Assembly: GCA_004020645.1 (NCBI GenBank)
Contig: SAQL01000004.1
Location: 1-64,000 of the forward strand
DNA length: 64,000 nucleotides
Direction: 5' to 3'
DNA from: Mesorhizobium sp.
GTDB lineage: Bacteria > Pseudomonadota > Alphaproteobacteria > Rhizobiales > Rhizobiaceae
Shown here: positions 31,315-42,130 of the stretch, piece by piece
Numbering within the stretch: position 1 is the first letter of the stretch
Layout of the letters: every line of letters begins with the position of its first letter
Notes under the pieces: generated by a model
What the model was told of the DNA's origin: nothing
The model's database searches: none
What the model saw: only the letters and a program-made list of their open reading frames with translations
Position numbers and translations under genes: made by a program

Positions 31315-32103
31315 TCATTGCTTCGTGTTCGCCTCCCGGAACGCCGCCTCTCCGGCGGCCGACACCTCGGCCCACTTCTTGTCGGCCGCTGGATCCGCGG
31401 CGTAGCTGTCGTGCCAGTTCCACCACTTGTAGGTCGGGGTCTGGGGATAGCCCTCGGGCGAGTCCTCCCAGACCTCCTGCCGGCCCAGCGGGGTGATGTC
31501 GAGATAGTTCCAGGTGCTCCCCATCTGCTCGTCGCCGCGGTTGTTGATGAAGTAGGTACGGAACACGCGGTCGCCGTCGCGGATGAACACGTTGTGGCCG
31601 TGCCACTCGTCCACGCCGAAATCGGCATCGAAGCTGTCGGTGAGAGTGAACCACGGCATCTCCCAGCCCATCCGCGCCTTCAGCCGCGCGATATCAGTCT
31701 GCGGCGCACGCGAGACGAAGACGAGAGTGGTGTCACGGGCGTTCAGGTGGGCGACGTGGGCGACCTGGTCGGCCACCAGGGAGCAGCCGCGGCAGGCATG
31801 GTCGGGCCAGCCGAACACTCCCGGCTCGAAAAAGGCGCGGTAGACGATCAGCTGACGCCGACCGTCGAACAGGTCGACCAGGCTGGCCTTTCCGTCAGGC
31901 CCCTCGAACGCATACGTCTTCTCCACCGCCATCCACGGCATCCGCCGGCGCTCGGCGGCCAGCGCGTCACGGGCGCGGGTCTGAGCCTTTTCCTTCACGA
32001 GCAGCTGCTCGCGGGCCGCCTCCCACGCCTCAGGCGACACCACCGGTGGTGTGCGCATGGCAGGTTGTCCGCTTTTCCGTCCGCTCTCGGCTGATGAAGT
32101 CAT
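31315..32103 (-). CDS. DUF899 thioredoxin-like protein
   Basis: 262 residues from the ATG at 32103 (AGGAGG upstream). Family blocks are MPWMAVEKTYAFEGPDGKASLVDLFDGRRQLIVYRAFFEPG, then a Cys-containing CRGCSLVADQVAHVAHLNARDTTLVFVSRAP, MGWEMPWFTLTDSFDADFGVDEWHGHNVFIRDGDRVFRTYFINNRGDEQMGSTWNYLDITPLGRQE and a Trp-rich end (YKWWNWHDSY). The fold is thioredoxin-like with a CxxC (CRGC) at ~107. The function of DUF899 is not established; redox chemistry is inferred. Confidence 0.85.
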   Translation of the reverse strand: MTSSAESGRKSGQPAMRTPPVVSPEAWEAAREQLLVKEKAQTRARDALAAERRRMPWMAVEKTYAFEGPDGKASLVDLFDGRRQLIVYRAFFEPGVFGWPDHACRGCSLVADQVAHVAHLNARDTTLVFVSRAPQTDIARLKARMGWEMPWFTLTDSFDADFGVDEWHGHNVFIRDGDRVFRTYFINNRGDEQMGSTWNYLDITPLGRQEVWEDSPEGYPQTPTYKWWNWHDSYAADPAADKKWAEVSAAGEAAFREANTKQ

Positions 32104-32756
32104 GGCTTTGATACCTCCTGATCTGGGCGAATTCCCGCGCCTCACGGGCTGTAGCGCGGTTCATTCGCTGCTCATCGCTCGTTGTTGGGCATGAGACAGT
32201 TTGGCACCGGAAAACGAACAGTGGGAGTAACAAGTGTGGCGCTATTCCGATGGGCCGCCGATTGCGTTGAGGGCAGCGTTCGAAGATTAGGGTCAAAGCT
32301 CAATCAGGCTGGCTGCCGCCAATGGCCGAGAACCTTGCTGTTTGAACCGGTCGGCGGAAACGAGCAAAGGGGGTCAATTGTTGCTATTTGCTCGCATCGA
32401 AGGGAACGACCGTTCCTAACTCGATTTCAGTCACCCTCGGGGACGACCCGCCGAAAATCTGCTGGTCGACGATGCCGCGACGTAGCAACCGAACGCTCCC
32501 CCGATCGCGTTCCCGAACCCACGCTGGTTGCCGAGGACCATGCCATCTGGCGGACAGAACGAGACGGGCCAATAAAGGCCTAAATTAGAGGGTACTGTTA
32601 TTTGAGCATCGACGCGGCGAACCTCGATCCGACGACTTCTCCGGAAATGTCCGTGAAGAGCGTTATCGGAGAAGCGGCGCGTGCCGCAGCGGTGTTGGCC
32701 GGCCGGAACGGCTACCGTGACCACGTTCAGGTCGCTGAAACCAGAGAGGTATCGCC
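32104..32756. other. Intergenic region with repeat R copy 2
   Basis: About 650 bp without a credible gene. It carries module B of the dispersed repeat (32269-32369) and, at its right end, the ribosome site of the RTX gene (GAGAGG). The short open frames on both strands have no recognisable protein and no ribosome sites. I see nothing else in it. Confidence 0.6.
32269..32369. repeat. Dispersed repeat R, copy 2 (module B)
   Basis: GAGGGCAGCGTTCGAAGATT through GGCTGCCGCCAATGGCCGAG to CGGCGGAAACGAGCAAAG. Nearly identical to the B parts of the 35029 and 45324 copies and in the same orientation. Module A is missing here. Confidence 0.8.
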
Positions 32757-34778
32757 ATGGCTCTCCTTCCCGACTTCGCCGCCGCCACTTTCAGCAATTC
32801 CACGAATATCGACAACGCGTTTTTCCCGCTGCCCGGCGGCACCATCAACAGCTACGGCGCGGCGCTTATCGATCCCGAGACCGGCGAGGAGGAGACGGAG
32901 CGCAACGATCACTTCGCCACGTTCGAGACGAAGATCATCGAGGGCGTCGAGACCGTCGTCGTCCGCGATACGGCCTATGCGGACGGCGTTCTCGTCGAGG
33001 ACACGCTCGACTGGTACGCGCAGGCCGATGACGGCAATGTCTGGTATCTGGGCGAGATCGCGACGAACTACAACTACAACGACGAGGGCGAGTTCATCGG
33101 GACCGACTTCGGCGGATCATGGGAGGCGGGCGTCGACGGCGCCGCGCCGGGCTGGATCATGCGCGCAGCACCGATGCCGGGCGACAGCTATTTTCAGGAG
33201 TTCTACGCCGGCGTGGCGGAGGATGAAGGCGAGGTGATCGCGACCGGCCTCACCGTCGAGACCGACTTCGGCTCTTTTGACGGTGTCGTCAAGATCCTCG
33301 ACACTTCGGGTCTGGAACCCGGCGTGGGCGCCTACAAATACTTCGCGCCCGGCGTCGGCCTGGTGTTGGAGGAGGAGGTGGTGCTCTCGGAGGATGAGCC
33401 CGAACTCGTCATCGAGATCACGAACAGGCGCGAAGTCGACGTCTCCGCCCCCGTCGATCCGACGGAGCTCGCCTTCGCGGGGGACGGCACTGCCAAGACC
33501 ATCACCTTCATCAGCGAGGACGCGAGCACCAACGGCGCGATCGGCGCCTATACTTTCGACACCGCGACGGGCGAAATTGGCGAGGCGCGCATCCTCTTCG
33601 CCGACACCGAGGACGTGAAGGCGGGCGCCCAGGCGACGATGGCAGTCGCGGCCGGGCAGTCGCTCGGCCTGTTCCTCATCCCGGATGTCGAGGAACTCGG
33701 CCTCGAGCTCGAGGATTACGCAGACGGCGGCCTCTTCTTCCGCGACTTCACCTCAGGTGATGTCGCCGACGTTTACGACGGCGACGACGCGACGACCTAC
33801 ACGCCTGGCCCGGCCACCATCTACGACCGGGTGGCGCCGGTCGTCACCGATGCCGACGGCAACCTGCTGCCGATCCGGGCATTCCACTCGGTCGGCAACC
33901 GCGACGGCTTCAATTTCCTGAACCCGGTGGCCGGCGAGAACGTCCTTGCAAGCGATATCGACGACGGCCTCGCCGGGGTCGAGGTGGTGAGCTTCGAGGA
34001 TGGCCTGGCCAGCACCGAGGACTTCGACGGCGATTTCGACGATGCTTTCGTTGCCGTCAGCGATGCGCCGCTCAGCGGCGAGACAGTCAATGCCCTGGTT
34101 GAAGCAACCGGCATCAGCCGGCGGGTCGGGACGGACGGCCCGGATCGGCTCATCGGAACCGATGAGGACGATCAGCTCATCGCGCTCAACGGCAACGACG
34201 TGATCCGTGGTAGCGGCGGTGATGACCAGATCGAGGCCGGCGACGGCAACGATCGTGCATATGGCGGCGCCGGGGATGACGAGATCTCCGGCGAGGAGGG
34301 GCACGACCGGCTGTTCGGCGACGAGGGCGACGACGAGATCGGTGGCGACGACGGCCGCGACAGAATCCAGGGCGATGCGGGCGATGACGAACTCGCGGGT
34401 GGCGAGGGTAACGACCGGCTCTGCGGCGGCGATGGCTTCGACCAGCTCAAGGGCGGTGAAGGCGACGACCGGCTCCGGGCCGGCGGCGACGGCGCGCGGA
34501 TGTCCGGCGGCGCGGACGACGATACCCTCTTTGGCGAGGCCGGCGCCGAGGACGTCTTTGTCTTCGACCTGATCCCGTTCGGCAGTGACCTGATCCGGGG
34601 CTTCGAGAACGGCGCCGATCGCATCGAGATCGCGACCTATACGGGCGTCGAGAGCTTCGAGGACGTCGCCGTCACGCAGGACGGACAGTCGACCGTGCTG
34701 AGCTTCGCGGAAGGAACCGTAGAGATCGCCAATTTCGACTCCGCGCTGATCAATGCCTCCGATTTCTTCTTCGTCTGA
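32757..34778 (+). CDS. Secreted acidic RTX (haemolysin-type Ca2+-binding) protein
   Basis: 673 residues, very rich in Asp and Glu. Residues 1-230 form an unnamed domain (FPLPGGTINSYGA...VVVRDTAYADGVLVEDTLDWYAQADDGNVWYLGE). A DUF4114-like domain follows (~250-380, GLFLIPDV...ADGGLFFRDF). Nonapeptide repeats (GGxGxDxLx type, GGAGDDEIS, GDEGDDEIG, GGEGNDRLC) run from ~465 to 600. It ends in a hydrophobic DFFFV tail, a type I secretion signal. No signal peptide and no hlyB/hlyD genes are adjacent. Calcium should fold the repeats outside the cell. Its composition differs from the neighbours and it is bracketed by repeat R copies, so transfer is likely. Confidence 0.85.
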   Translation: MALLPDFAAATFSNSTNIDNAFFPLPGGTINSYGAALIDPETGEEETERNDHFATFETKIIEGVETVVVRDTAYADGVLVEDTLDWYAQADDGNVWYLGEIATNYNYNDEGEFIGTDFGGSWEAGVDGAAPGWIMRAAPMPGDSYFQEFYAGVAEDEGEVIATGLTVETDFGSFDGVVKILDTSGLEPGVGAYKYFAPGVGLVLEEEVVLSEDEPELVIEITNRREVDVSAPVDPTELAFAGDGTAKTITFISEDASTNGAIGAYTFDTATGEIGEARILFADTEDVKAGAQATMAVAAGQSLGLFLIPDVEELGLELEDYADGGLFFRDFTSGDVADVYDGDDATTYTPGPATIYDRVAPVVTDADGNLLPIRAFHSVGNRDGFNFLNPVAGENVLASDIDDGLAGVEVVSFEDGLASTEDFDGDFDDAFVAVSDAPLSGETVNALVEATGISRRVGTDGPDRLIGTDEDDQLIALNGNDVIRGSGGDDQIEAGDGNDRAYGGAGDDEISGEEGHDRLFGDEGDDEIGGDDGRDRIQGDAGDDELAGGEGNDRLCGGDGFDQLKGGEGDDRLRAGGDGARMSGGADDDTLFGEAGAEDVFVFDLIPFGSDLIRGFENGADRIEIATYTGVESFEDVAVTQDGQSTVLSFAEGTVEIANFDSALINASDFFFV

Positions 34779-35380
34779 CGCGCTGTCGGGGCGCGGTCTC
34801 CCTGGCGCGCCCTTGTCTCGCCGACTGGAAGGAGACCCGCCGCGCTATGATGGGACAATGGCAGGCGGCCGCCAATGAGCGGCCTTTTCCCGAGGAATCT
34901 CATGACGCGCAAGCACCTAATTCCAGCCGCCCAACCAGAAGCAGCCGGTGCGGCCACGCGAACGCGTGACAAACTTCAGCTCAGACCCCATTCCGGACAC
35001 TACGCATGCGACTGCCAATGTCGCCTACGGGTCCAACTTGCGTCATCCCGGCTATCGGCCTTCAAATGTCCGGGAAGGGTCCGAACTCGATCGCTGACAG
35101 TGATTGGGTTCCGATCCGAGAGCGTCGCGCGTCCAATGGAAGCGCAAAGGACGCTTTTTGAACTTTGAGGGCAGCGTTCGAAGATTGGGATTAAACTCAA
35201 TCAGGCTGGCTGCCGCCAATGGCCGAGAACCTTGCTGCTTAAACCCGTCGGCGGGAACCAGCAAAGAGCGCCATAACGGGATATCCGACCCTGAACGCCA
35301 GAGCCCACGGTGGCTCTGTTCTCCGCTACGATGCAGGCTGACGTCCCGTCATCAACCCCTCCAATCTACGGTCCACCGGG
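34779..35380. other. Intergenic region with repeat R copy 3
   Basis: About 600 bp between the RTX gene and the 3' end of the sugar-acid operon. It contains the full repeat R (35029-35274). No other gene, hairpin with T-run, or RNA could be supported. Confidence 0.6.
35029..35274. repeat. Dispersed repeat R, copy 3 (modules A+B)
   Basis: 246 bp. Module A (35029-35167) runs from GGGTCCAACTTGCGTCATCC through GATCGCTGACAGTGATTGGG to GACGCTTTTTGAACTTT. Module B (35168-35274) starts GAGGGCAGCGTTCGAAGATT and ends AGCAAAGAGCGCCAT. Its length equals that of the copy at 45324. No terminal inverted repeats or transposase were seen. Confidence 0.85.
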
Positions 35381-37353
35381 CTATGTCGAAGACGAACGGT
35401 GGAGATCGACTCGCGCCACGGCGTAGGCGTCAAGCGAGATGAATTCGTCCAGCTGTCCTCCGGAACTTTCCATGAAGTTCGGATCGGCTGCCGCCCGCTC
35501 GAATTGGTCGGCAGCAAGAAGAGCAATGCGGGCGCTGATCGGCGTATCCAAAAGCTGCACTGATTGCTTTTTGGCAGTGAGATTCGAGAGCCACAGCGTC
35601 GTGCGCCCGTCTTTTTCGGCCGCGATCGCCGCGATGCTGTCAGCTCCGGAAGTTCCTACGGACAGCAAGGTGGCGCCGTTGAGCTTTGAGAGGCCTGCCA
35701 TGACATGGAAAGCGGGATACACCATTCGGCCATCCTGTTGGTCAAACCACGGCTGCACGAAATCGGCCTTCCTATAGATGTACCCGAATGGGCCGGTGAA
35801 GTCGCCGAATGCGACGGCCTCGATTCGCTCGCGCGCGCAGGCCGCGAAATAGCCGACTGTCCAAGCCGCATTGAACAGGCCGCGCTGCCGAGGATCGATG
35901 CGGCTCAGACAGACGCGACCGTTCGCTTCATTCGGCGCAGTGGACTTTCCGTAAGGATTCTCGCGGCAGCCCAGCTGACTGGGACCTATACGCAGGGGCA
36001 AGCGGTCGCCCATGAAAGCACGGGTAGAGCGGATCAGATGGGGGATAGCCTGAAGCGTCTCCATCACGGAGACATCATCTGCTGCGTGCACGTTTGGACA
36101 GGTGGTGAAGGTTGCGTAGTCGAGCGCTCCGGTTGGCGGACGCTTGCGGTTGAGCTCGGTGAAGTATGCCGCCATGCCGCCGCCCAGCGGCACCCTGGGG
36201 AAAGCCCGGCGAGCGGCGGAGTAGTTTTGCTCGAAGGTGGGCATCGCCCGCCACGGTGCTCCCGGCTGCACCGACTTCATGTCCTGCGCCGGAAAGACTG
36301 AGACAGCTTCTAGATTGAGGCCGAGTCTTTGGACAGCATCCGCGAGCGGCGCCAATTCGCTGAAGGGATCGAGCGTGCCCTTGGTGATGATCTCAAGTAC
36401 GACGCCAGCACCGGTCAACTGTGCCAGGGCGGCGCAACTTTCAAGTTCATCCTGGCCGTGCCCGAACCGGAGATCGACTCGGCAGACCATCCATTGCGGA
36501 GCCAATCGTCGAATGAGCTCGGGGACTTCAAGCGCGTGCTTCGCCTCGACGGCAGCGACGCCGATGCCAATGCGGGGCACTCGGCCGATGGCCCCGCCGA
36601 TCGTCAGGTTGATGGATGGATTGGGGTTTTTAGACGTCCCGGCAGGGAGCGTTCCCAGCAGCTGAAGTCGGACGACCTGCGTGAATTTCTCGCCTTTCGG
36701 TAATCTGTAGGGCCACGGGCGACGCAGCGGACGGACATAGGTTTTGTAGGAGGCGTCGGACCAATTCCGCTGATCCTCCATCTCAAAAGCGTCACCTTCC
36801 ATGGTGCATGTAGCCCAGATTCCAGGCACGATCTCGTGCGAAAGCGCGCGAATATCGGTGAACGGACATTTAGGATCGATGTAGTCCGGAAAAAGCGAGA
36901 GCTCTTCGCGACCGTCCTCGTGCAGCACCTTTACCGGCTTGCCGGCCAAACCCTCGATCGGATGCAGCACGACGAAGCCGGTTCTGTTGGTCAACACGTC
37001 AGTTTCAGGCTCTGCCTCCACCACAAACGACAGCGCACCGTCGCTCCCGCCTGCGATCCGCGCCTGGTAGACCAGCCGACCGGACGCACCGGCGCTTGTT
37101 CCACGGTAGGCAACGCTGAACGCATCCGGCTTTTCATCGATCTGGAGGTCATCGAGAACGGGCGTATCGGTTCCCCAGTTCTCGTCCCGTACGAGAAATG
37201 AAATCCCGCGCAAAACCTCGATCCCGCCGACACGGACATAGCGTAATGCCCCATTGTCCAATTCGACCGACAAGGGTCCCGCGCGCAGTGTCCGCAGCTG
37301 CGGATCGACCTGTTCGGTCCCACACAAGCGGATTGCTCGAGATGCTGTCGTGG

Positions 37354-37357
<4 letters not shown>
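35381..37357 (-). CDS. Putative sugar-acid lactonase, resembling D-apionolactonase (ApnL)
   Basis: 658 residues. An N-terminal beta-rich part ([30 protein letters not shown]) is followed by a barrel-like region with [34 protein letters not shown] and a C-terminal beta domain. These blocks fit my recollection of the ApnL lactonase family of D-apiose/D-apionate catabolism, but this needs a database comparison. There is no signal peptide, so cytoplasmic. It starts with TTG overlapping the stop of the ABC ATPase gene, so it is translationally coupled as the last gene of the operon. Hydrolysis of an imported or oxidised sugar lactone fits its neighbours. Confidence 0.5.
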
Positions 37358-38448
<1,091 letters not shown>

Positions 38449-38459
38449 GCCGACCCTTT

Positions 38460-39308
38460 CTATCCGCGAACAGCGCCGAGCGTGAGCCCGCGCACGAGAT
38501 GTCGTTGGGCAAGTACTCCCAGCGCGATCGACGGCACGAGGGAGACGATGGCCAGGGCTGCCGCCTCGCCATATTGCGCGCCCTGGAAACCGATGAAGGC
38601 GCGAAACACCGTTGGCAGCGTGAAAGCACTGCGGCTGGTCAGAATCAGCGCGAAGAAGAACTCCGTCCAACAGGCGATGAAGGCGAAGACCGCCGCCGCG
38701 ACGATGCCTGGCGCGGCGAGCGGCACGGCGACGCGCCAGAACGCCTCCCAGCGCGTGCAGCCGTCGACAAGGGCCGCCTCCTCCATCGATTTCGGCATGC
38801 CGCGGAAATAAGCGAACATCATCCACACCGACACCGGCAGCGTGAACACTGTATAGGCGATGATCAGGCCGATATGCGTGTCGTAGAGGCCAACGCCGCG
38901 GTAGATCAGGAACACCGGCAGCACGATGCCGATGGGCGGCAGGAAGCGCTGCGACAGCACCCAGAACGACAGATGCTGGCCGCCGGTGTTGTAGCGCGCC
39001 AGGCTGTAGGCCATCAGCGTGCCGAACAGGGCCGAGAGCACCGTTGCCGACAGCGAGATGATCAGGCTGTTGATCAGCCCGTCGAGGCCGCGATAGGCGA
39101 ACAGCGCAGCTTCATAGTGGACAAGGGTGGGTGCGGTTGGGAACCAGACGGGCGGCACGGTGAGATAGTCGTCGCTCGGCTTGATCGAGGTGTTGAACAT
39201 CCAGTAGAGCGGCCACAACACGAAGACCAGGAAGAAGCCGAGCAGCAGGATGCGGCCGACCGGTATCGACCGGCGTTTCGGGCGACGGACAGGCGCGACG
39301 GCCGCCAT
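38460..39308 (-). CDS. Sugar ABC permease (MalG type)
   Basis: 282 residues with six membrane helices and the cytoplasmic EAA loop ([27 protein letters not shown], ~190-215) that contacts the ATPase. It forms the channel together with the upstream permease. The ATG overlaps the previous stop (TGATG), showing translational coupling. Confidence 0.92.
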   Translation of the reverse strand: MAAVAPVRRPKRRSIPVGRILLLGFFLVFVLWPLYWMFNTSIKPSDDYLTVPPVWFPTAPTLVHYEAALFAYRGLDGLINSLIISLSATVLSALFGTLMAYSLARYNTGGQHLSFWVLSQRFLPPIGIVLPVFLIYRGVGLYDTHIGLIIAYTVFTLPVSVWMMFAYFRGMPKSMEEAALVDGCTRWEAFWRVAVPLAAPGIVAAAVFAFIACWTEFFFALILTSRSAFTLPTVFRAFIGFQGAQYGEAAALAIVSLVPSIALGVLAQRHLVRGLTLGAVRG

Positions 39309-40249
39309 CAGACCGGCTCCGTCTTCAAAAGCCGTCGCACCAGCAGCATTACCACGAGCGCGGCGAAGATCAGGAACAACCAGCTTCCGGCGGTCGCCTG
39401 CGACAGATGGAATTGGGTGAAGCCGACGGTGTAGAGATAGTAGGAAGCGGTGTAGGTCCGCGTGCCTGGCCCGCCGCCGGTCATGATGAAAATAGTATCG
39501 AACATGCGGATTGCATCTAGCAGCCGAAAGGTCAGCGCCAGCAGCATCATTGGCGCAAGATGCGGCAGGGTTATCGCCCAGAACGCTTGCCAGGCATTGA
39601 CCCCGTCGAGTTCCGCCGCCTCGTAAAGGTTCGGGGGAATGGCGGTAAGCCCGGCAAGCAGGATGACGAACATGAACGGTGTCCACTGCCAGACGTCGGC
39701 GATAATCAGCGAAAAATAGAGCCATGGCGATTCGGTCATCCAGCCGATCGTCACCTCCTGCCCCAGAAGTTGCGTCAAAATGTAGTTGGTCGGCCCGAAA
39801 GGCCGCTGCAGCAGCAGCGTCCAGGCCTGGCCGACGATGACCGGGCTGATGAACAGCGGCACGATCAGGATCGACATGATCACGCCGCGGCCCGGAAAGT
39901 TGCGAACCATGGTCAGCGCCACCAGAAGGCCGAGGACGAATTCGATAGCGACGCTAATCCCCGACAGCCACGCTGTCAGCAACAGCGACCAGCGCGCGAC
40001 GGGATCGAACACGACGCGCTCGAAATTTTTCAATCCGACAAAGGCGTGGCCCGGCACCTGGAAATCATAGTTGATGAAAGACACGACCAGCGAGAACAGC
40101 AGCGGATAGACCGACAGCGCCAGGATCAGCAGTACTGCTGGCGCCACCAGCAGCCATTTGAAATGGCGATCCGCCCATTGTGCGAAGCCCGACAGTCGTG
40201 GCGGGGCGCCAGCGGCCTTCATGCGACTGATGGTTGCGGTATGCTGCAT
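39308..40249 (-). CDS. Sugar ABC permease (MalF type)
   Basis: 313 residues with about six membrane helices and the EAA loop NLYEAAELDGVNAWQAFWAITLPHLAPM (~210-238). First permease of a CUT1-type importer; paired with the gene that overlaps its stop codon. An internal Met at residue 10 is an alternative start. It follows the substrate-binding protein gene after about 110 bp, the usual order. Confidence 0.92.
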   Translation of the reverse strand: MQHTATISRMKAAGAPPRLSGFAQWADRHFKWLLVAPAVLLILALSVYPLLFSLVVSFINYDFQVPGHAFVGLKNFERVVFDPVARWSLLLTAWLSGISVAIEFVLGLLVALTMVRNFPGRGVIMSILIVPLFISPVIVGQAWTLLLQRPFGPTNYILTQLLGQEVTIGWMTESPWLYFSLIIADVWQWTPFMFVILLAGLTAIPPNLYEAAELDGVNAWQAFWAITLPHLAPMMLLALTFRLLDAIRMFDTIFIMTGGGPGTRTYTASYYLYTVGFTQFHLSQATAGSWLFLIFAALVVMLLVRRLLKTEPV

Positions 40250-40361
40250 CGATTACATCCCAAAACCTGCCTGGCGGTTGCGACGAGGTGTTGCGGACCA
40301 AGCGCCCGCAACACCGATTTTGGTCAAGAATGCCGGCCGGCGTCCCCGACGCAGGCCGAGC

Positions 40362-42017
40362 TCAAAGGGTGACCGCCATGCCGAGCTTCTCCACCGTGTT
40401 GTCGGCAGTAGCGCCCGGCAGTTTGAGGAACTCGGTGTAGAATGCCTTCTGCGAATCCACGCCGAGGCGGTCGGTCGTCTCATTCCACTCGGCCGCCGCT
40501 GTTTCTAACGACGCCTTCGGATCCGCACCGGCCCACACAGCTGTGCACATGCGGTCGATGCTCAGGAAATAGTCTTGCGCGCCTGGCATGATCGGGTCGA
40601 GGAGGCCGACATTGGCCGAATTGTTAAGATTGCTCAGATACTCCTTGGCGCTCGGGAACAGCGCGCCGTAAAGCTCGGATTTGAAGTGGGAGATGCGGTA
40701 GGGATCGCGCAGCGCGTAGGGCAGCATGCAGCGGGCAAGCGAGACGGGCGGCGAGCAGGCCCATTGCATGAACAGGTAGGCCGCTTCGGGGTTCGCCGAA
40801 TCCGCCGACAGCGCCTTGTTGTAGCCGGTCGCATGTTCAGGATTGCCGGGCACGACCGCGTAGCCGACCTTGCCGGCGATCTGTGATTGCGGGATGAAGT
40901 TGATTGCGGTGGCCGACTGCGAATAGTTCGCAGCCATACGGCCAGATGGCGGCCAGGAGTAGATCATCGCTACCTTGCCGGTCAGGAACGCCGCCCACAG
41001 CGAGACGGCGTCGAGTTCATTGTTGCCGGGGATCGACGCCGCATTGGCTGCAATCATGTTCTGCAGCGTCTTCACGCCGGCATCCGAAACCAAGCCAGCC
41101 TTCATGTCGTCGCCGAACAGTTTTCCACCGTTGGCGCGGTACTGCTGCAGAAAGTCGAACTGGTTGCCGGGACTGCCCGCTTTGCGGAAGTGGCCTGCGC
41201 CATAAACGTTCGGCGCCATCTGGTCGGTGATGAACTGGGCGATCTGGGTATATTCCTCCCAGGTCTTCGGCGGCGCCAGCTTGGCGTTGAACTTGGCCTG
41301 GTAGGCCTCCACCATCTTCGGATCCTCGAAGATGTCCTTGCGGTAGTAGAGAGCGAACATGTCGCCGTCATCGAAGAAGCCCCAGATCTTGCCCTTGTAG
41401 GTCGGCAGCGCCTTGTAAAGAGGATGATAGTCCTCAAGGTCGGCCGGGTTCATGTACTTGGCGATGTAGTCGTCAAGCGGCGCAATGACGCCGCCATCGG
41501 CGAGCGACGGCGTCCATGCCGGCGAGATGTCAAGGACATCGTAGGCGCCTGAGCCGGCAATGTGCTCGGCAACCGCCTTGGAGTACTGGTCTGGGTTCGA
41601 CAGTTCGACCACGTTCGACTTCATGCCCGTAAGCTGCTCCCACATCGGCCCACTGAAATTGCGCGGGTCGAGCGCCTGCAGGCCTGCCTCGTAGGTCATG
41701 TTCAGCGTGACGCCCGATTGGGCCTTGGCCGCCTCGACGGCGCGGAAGGCGGAACCGTCCGCCGGTCCTTCCATCGACGCCTTCATGGCTGCCGCCTGGG
41801 CCTGGCCGAGCGGTGAAGCGGCGTCTGCCAGTTCGAGCTTCTGCTGCGCCAGCGCCCAATCCGTCATCATGCCGAGGATCGGTCCGGACGCCGCCAGCAT
41901 GCCGGTCATCTGGCCGAAACGGGTTATGAAAGTTCGGCGGGTGGTTTCGCCGCGCATGAAGGCTTCGACCTCTGCTTCGAGGCCTGCCTGAAAGTCACGT
42001 TTGTCATGATCGTTCAT
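40362..42017 (-). CDS. ABC transporter substrate-binding protein, Tat-exported
   Basis: 551 residues, long for a CUT1 binding protein. After ~25 charged residues comes a twin-arginine signal (TTRRTFITRFGQ followed by a hydrophobic stretch to DWALAQ), so it is probably exported folded through Tat. The mature protein is a type II periplasmic binding fold (GVTLNMTYEAGLQALDPRNFSGPMWEQLTG, YDVLDISPAWTPSLADGGVIAPLDDYI, WPPSGRMAANYSQS). It captures the sugar or sugar acid for the two permeases. The ligand cannot be read; the catabolic neighbours suggest a carboxylated or branched sugar. Confidence 0.9.
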   Translation of the reverse strand: MNDHDKRDFQAGLEAEVEAFMRGETTRRTFITRFGQMTGMLAASGPILGMMTDWALAQQKLELADAASPLGQAQAAAMKASMEGPADGSAFRAVEAAKAQSGVTLNMTYEAGLQALDPRNFSGPMWEQLTGMKSNVVELSNPDQYSKAVAEHIAGSGAYDVLDISPAWTPSLADGGVIAPLDDYIAKYMNPADLEDYHPLYKALPTYKGKIWGFFDDGDMFALYYRKDIFEDPKMVEAYQAKFNAKLAPPKTWEEYTQIAQFITDQMAPNVYGAGHFRKAGSPGNQFDFLQQYRANGGKLFGDDMKAGLVSDAGVKTLQNMIAANAASIPGNNELDAVSLWAAFLTGKVAMIYSWPPSGRMAANYSQSATAINFIPQSQIAGKVGYAVVPGNPEHATGYNKALSADSANPEAAYLFMQWACSPPVSLARCMLPYALRDPYRISHFKSELYGALFPSAKEYLSNLNNSANVGLLDPIMPGAQDYFLSIDRMCTAVWAGADPKASLETAAAEWNETTDRLGVDSQKAFYTEFLKLPGATADNTVEKLGMAVTL

Positions 42018-42130
42018 AGTGCTTGGTCCTCCCGTTTTCGTTTGCCTTCTCGTCCGCAGGCGCGACGGTCGAGCATTCCTCCCGTGAAGCCGCCGCGAAG
42101 GCCGCGGCGGCGCGCCGAATTTTCGTACTT

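Noticed and set aside
34875..35168. Plus-strand frame overlapping repeat R copy 3
   Set aside because: Its 3' half is repeat module A, which is non-coding at the other copies because the frames differ.
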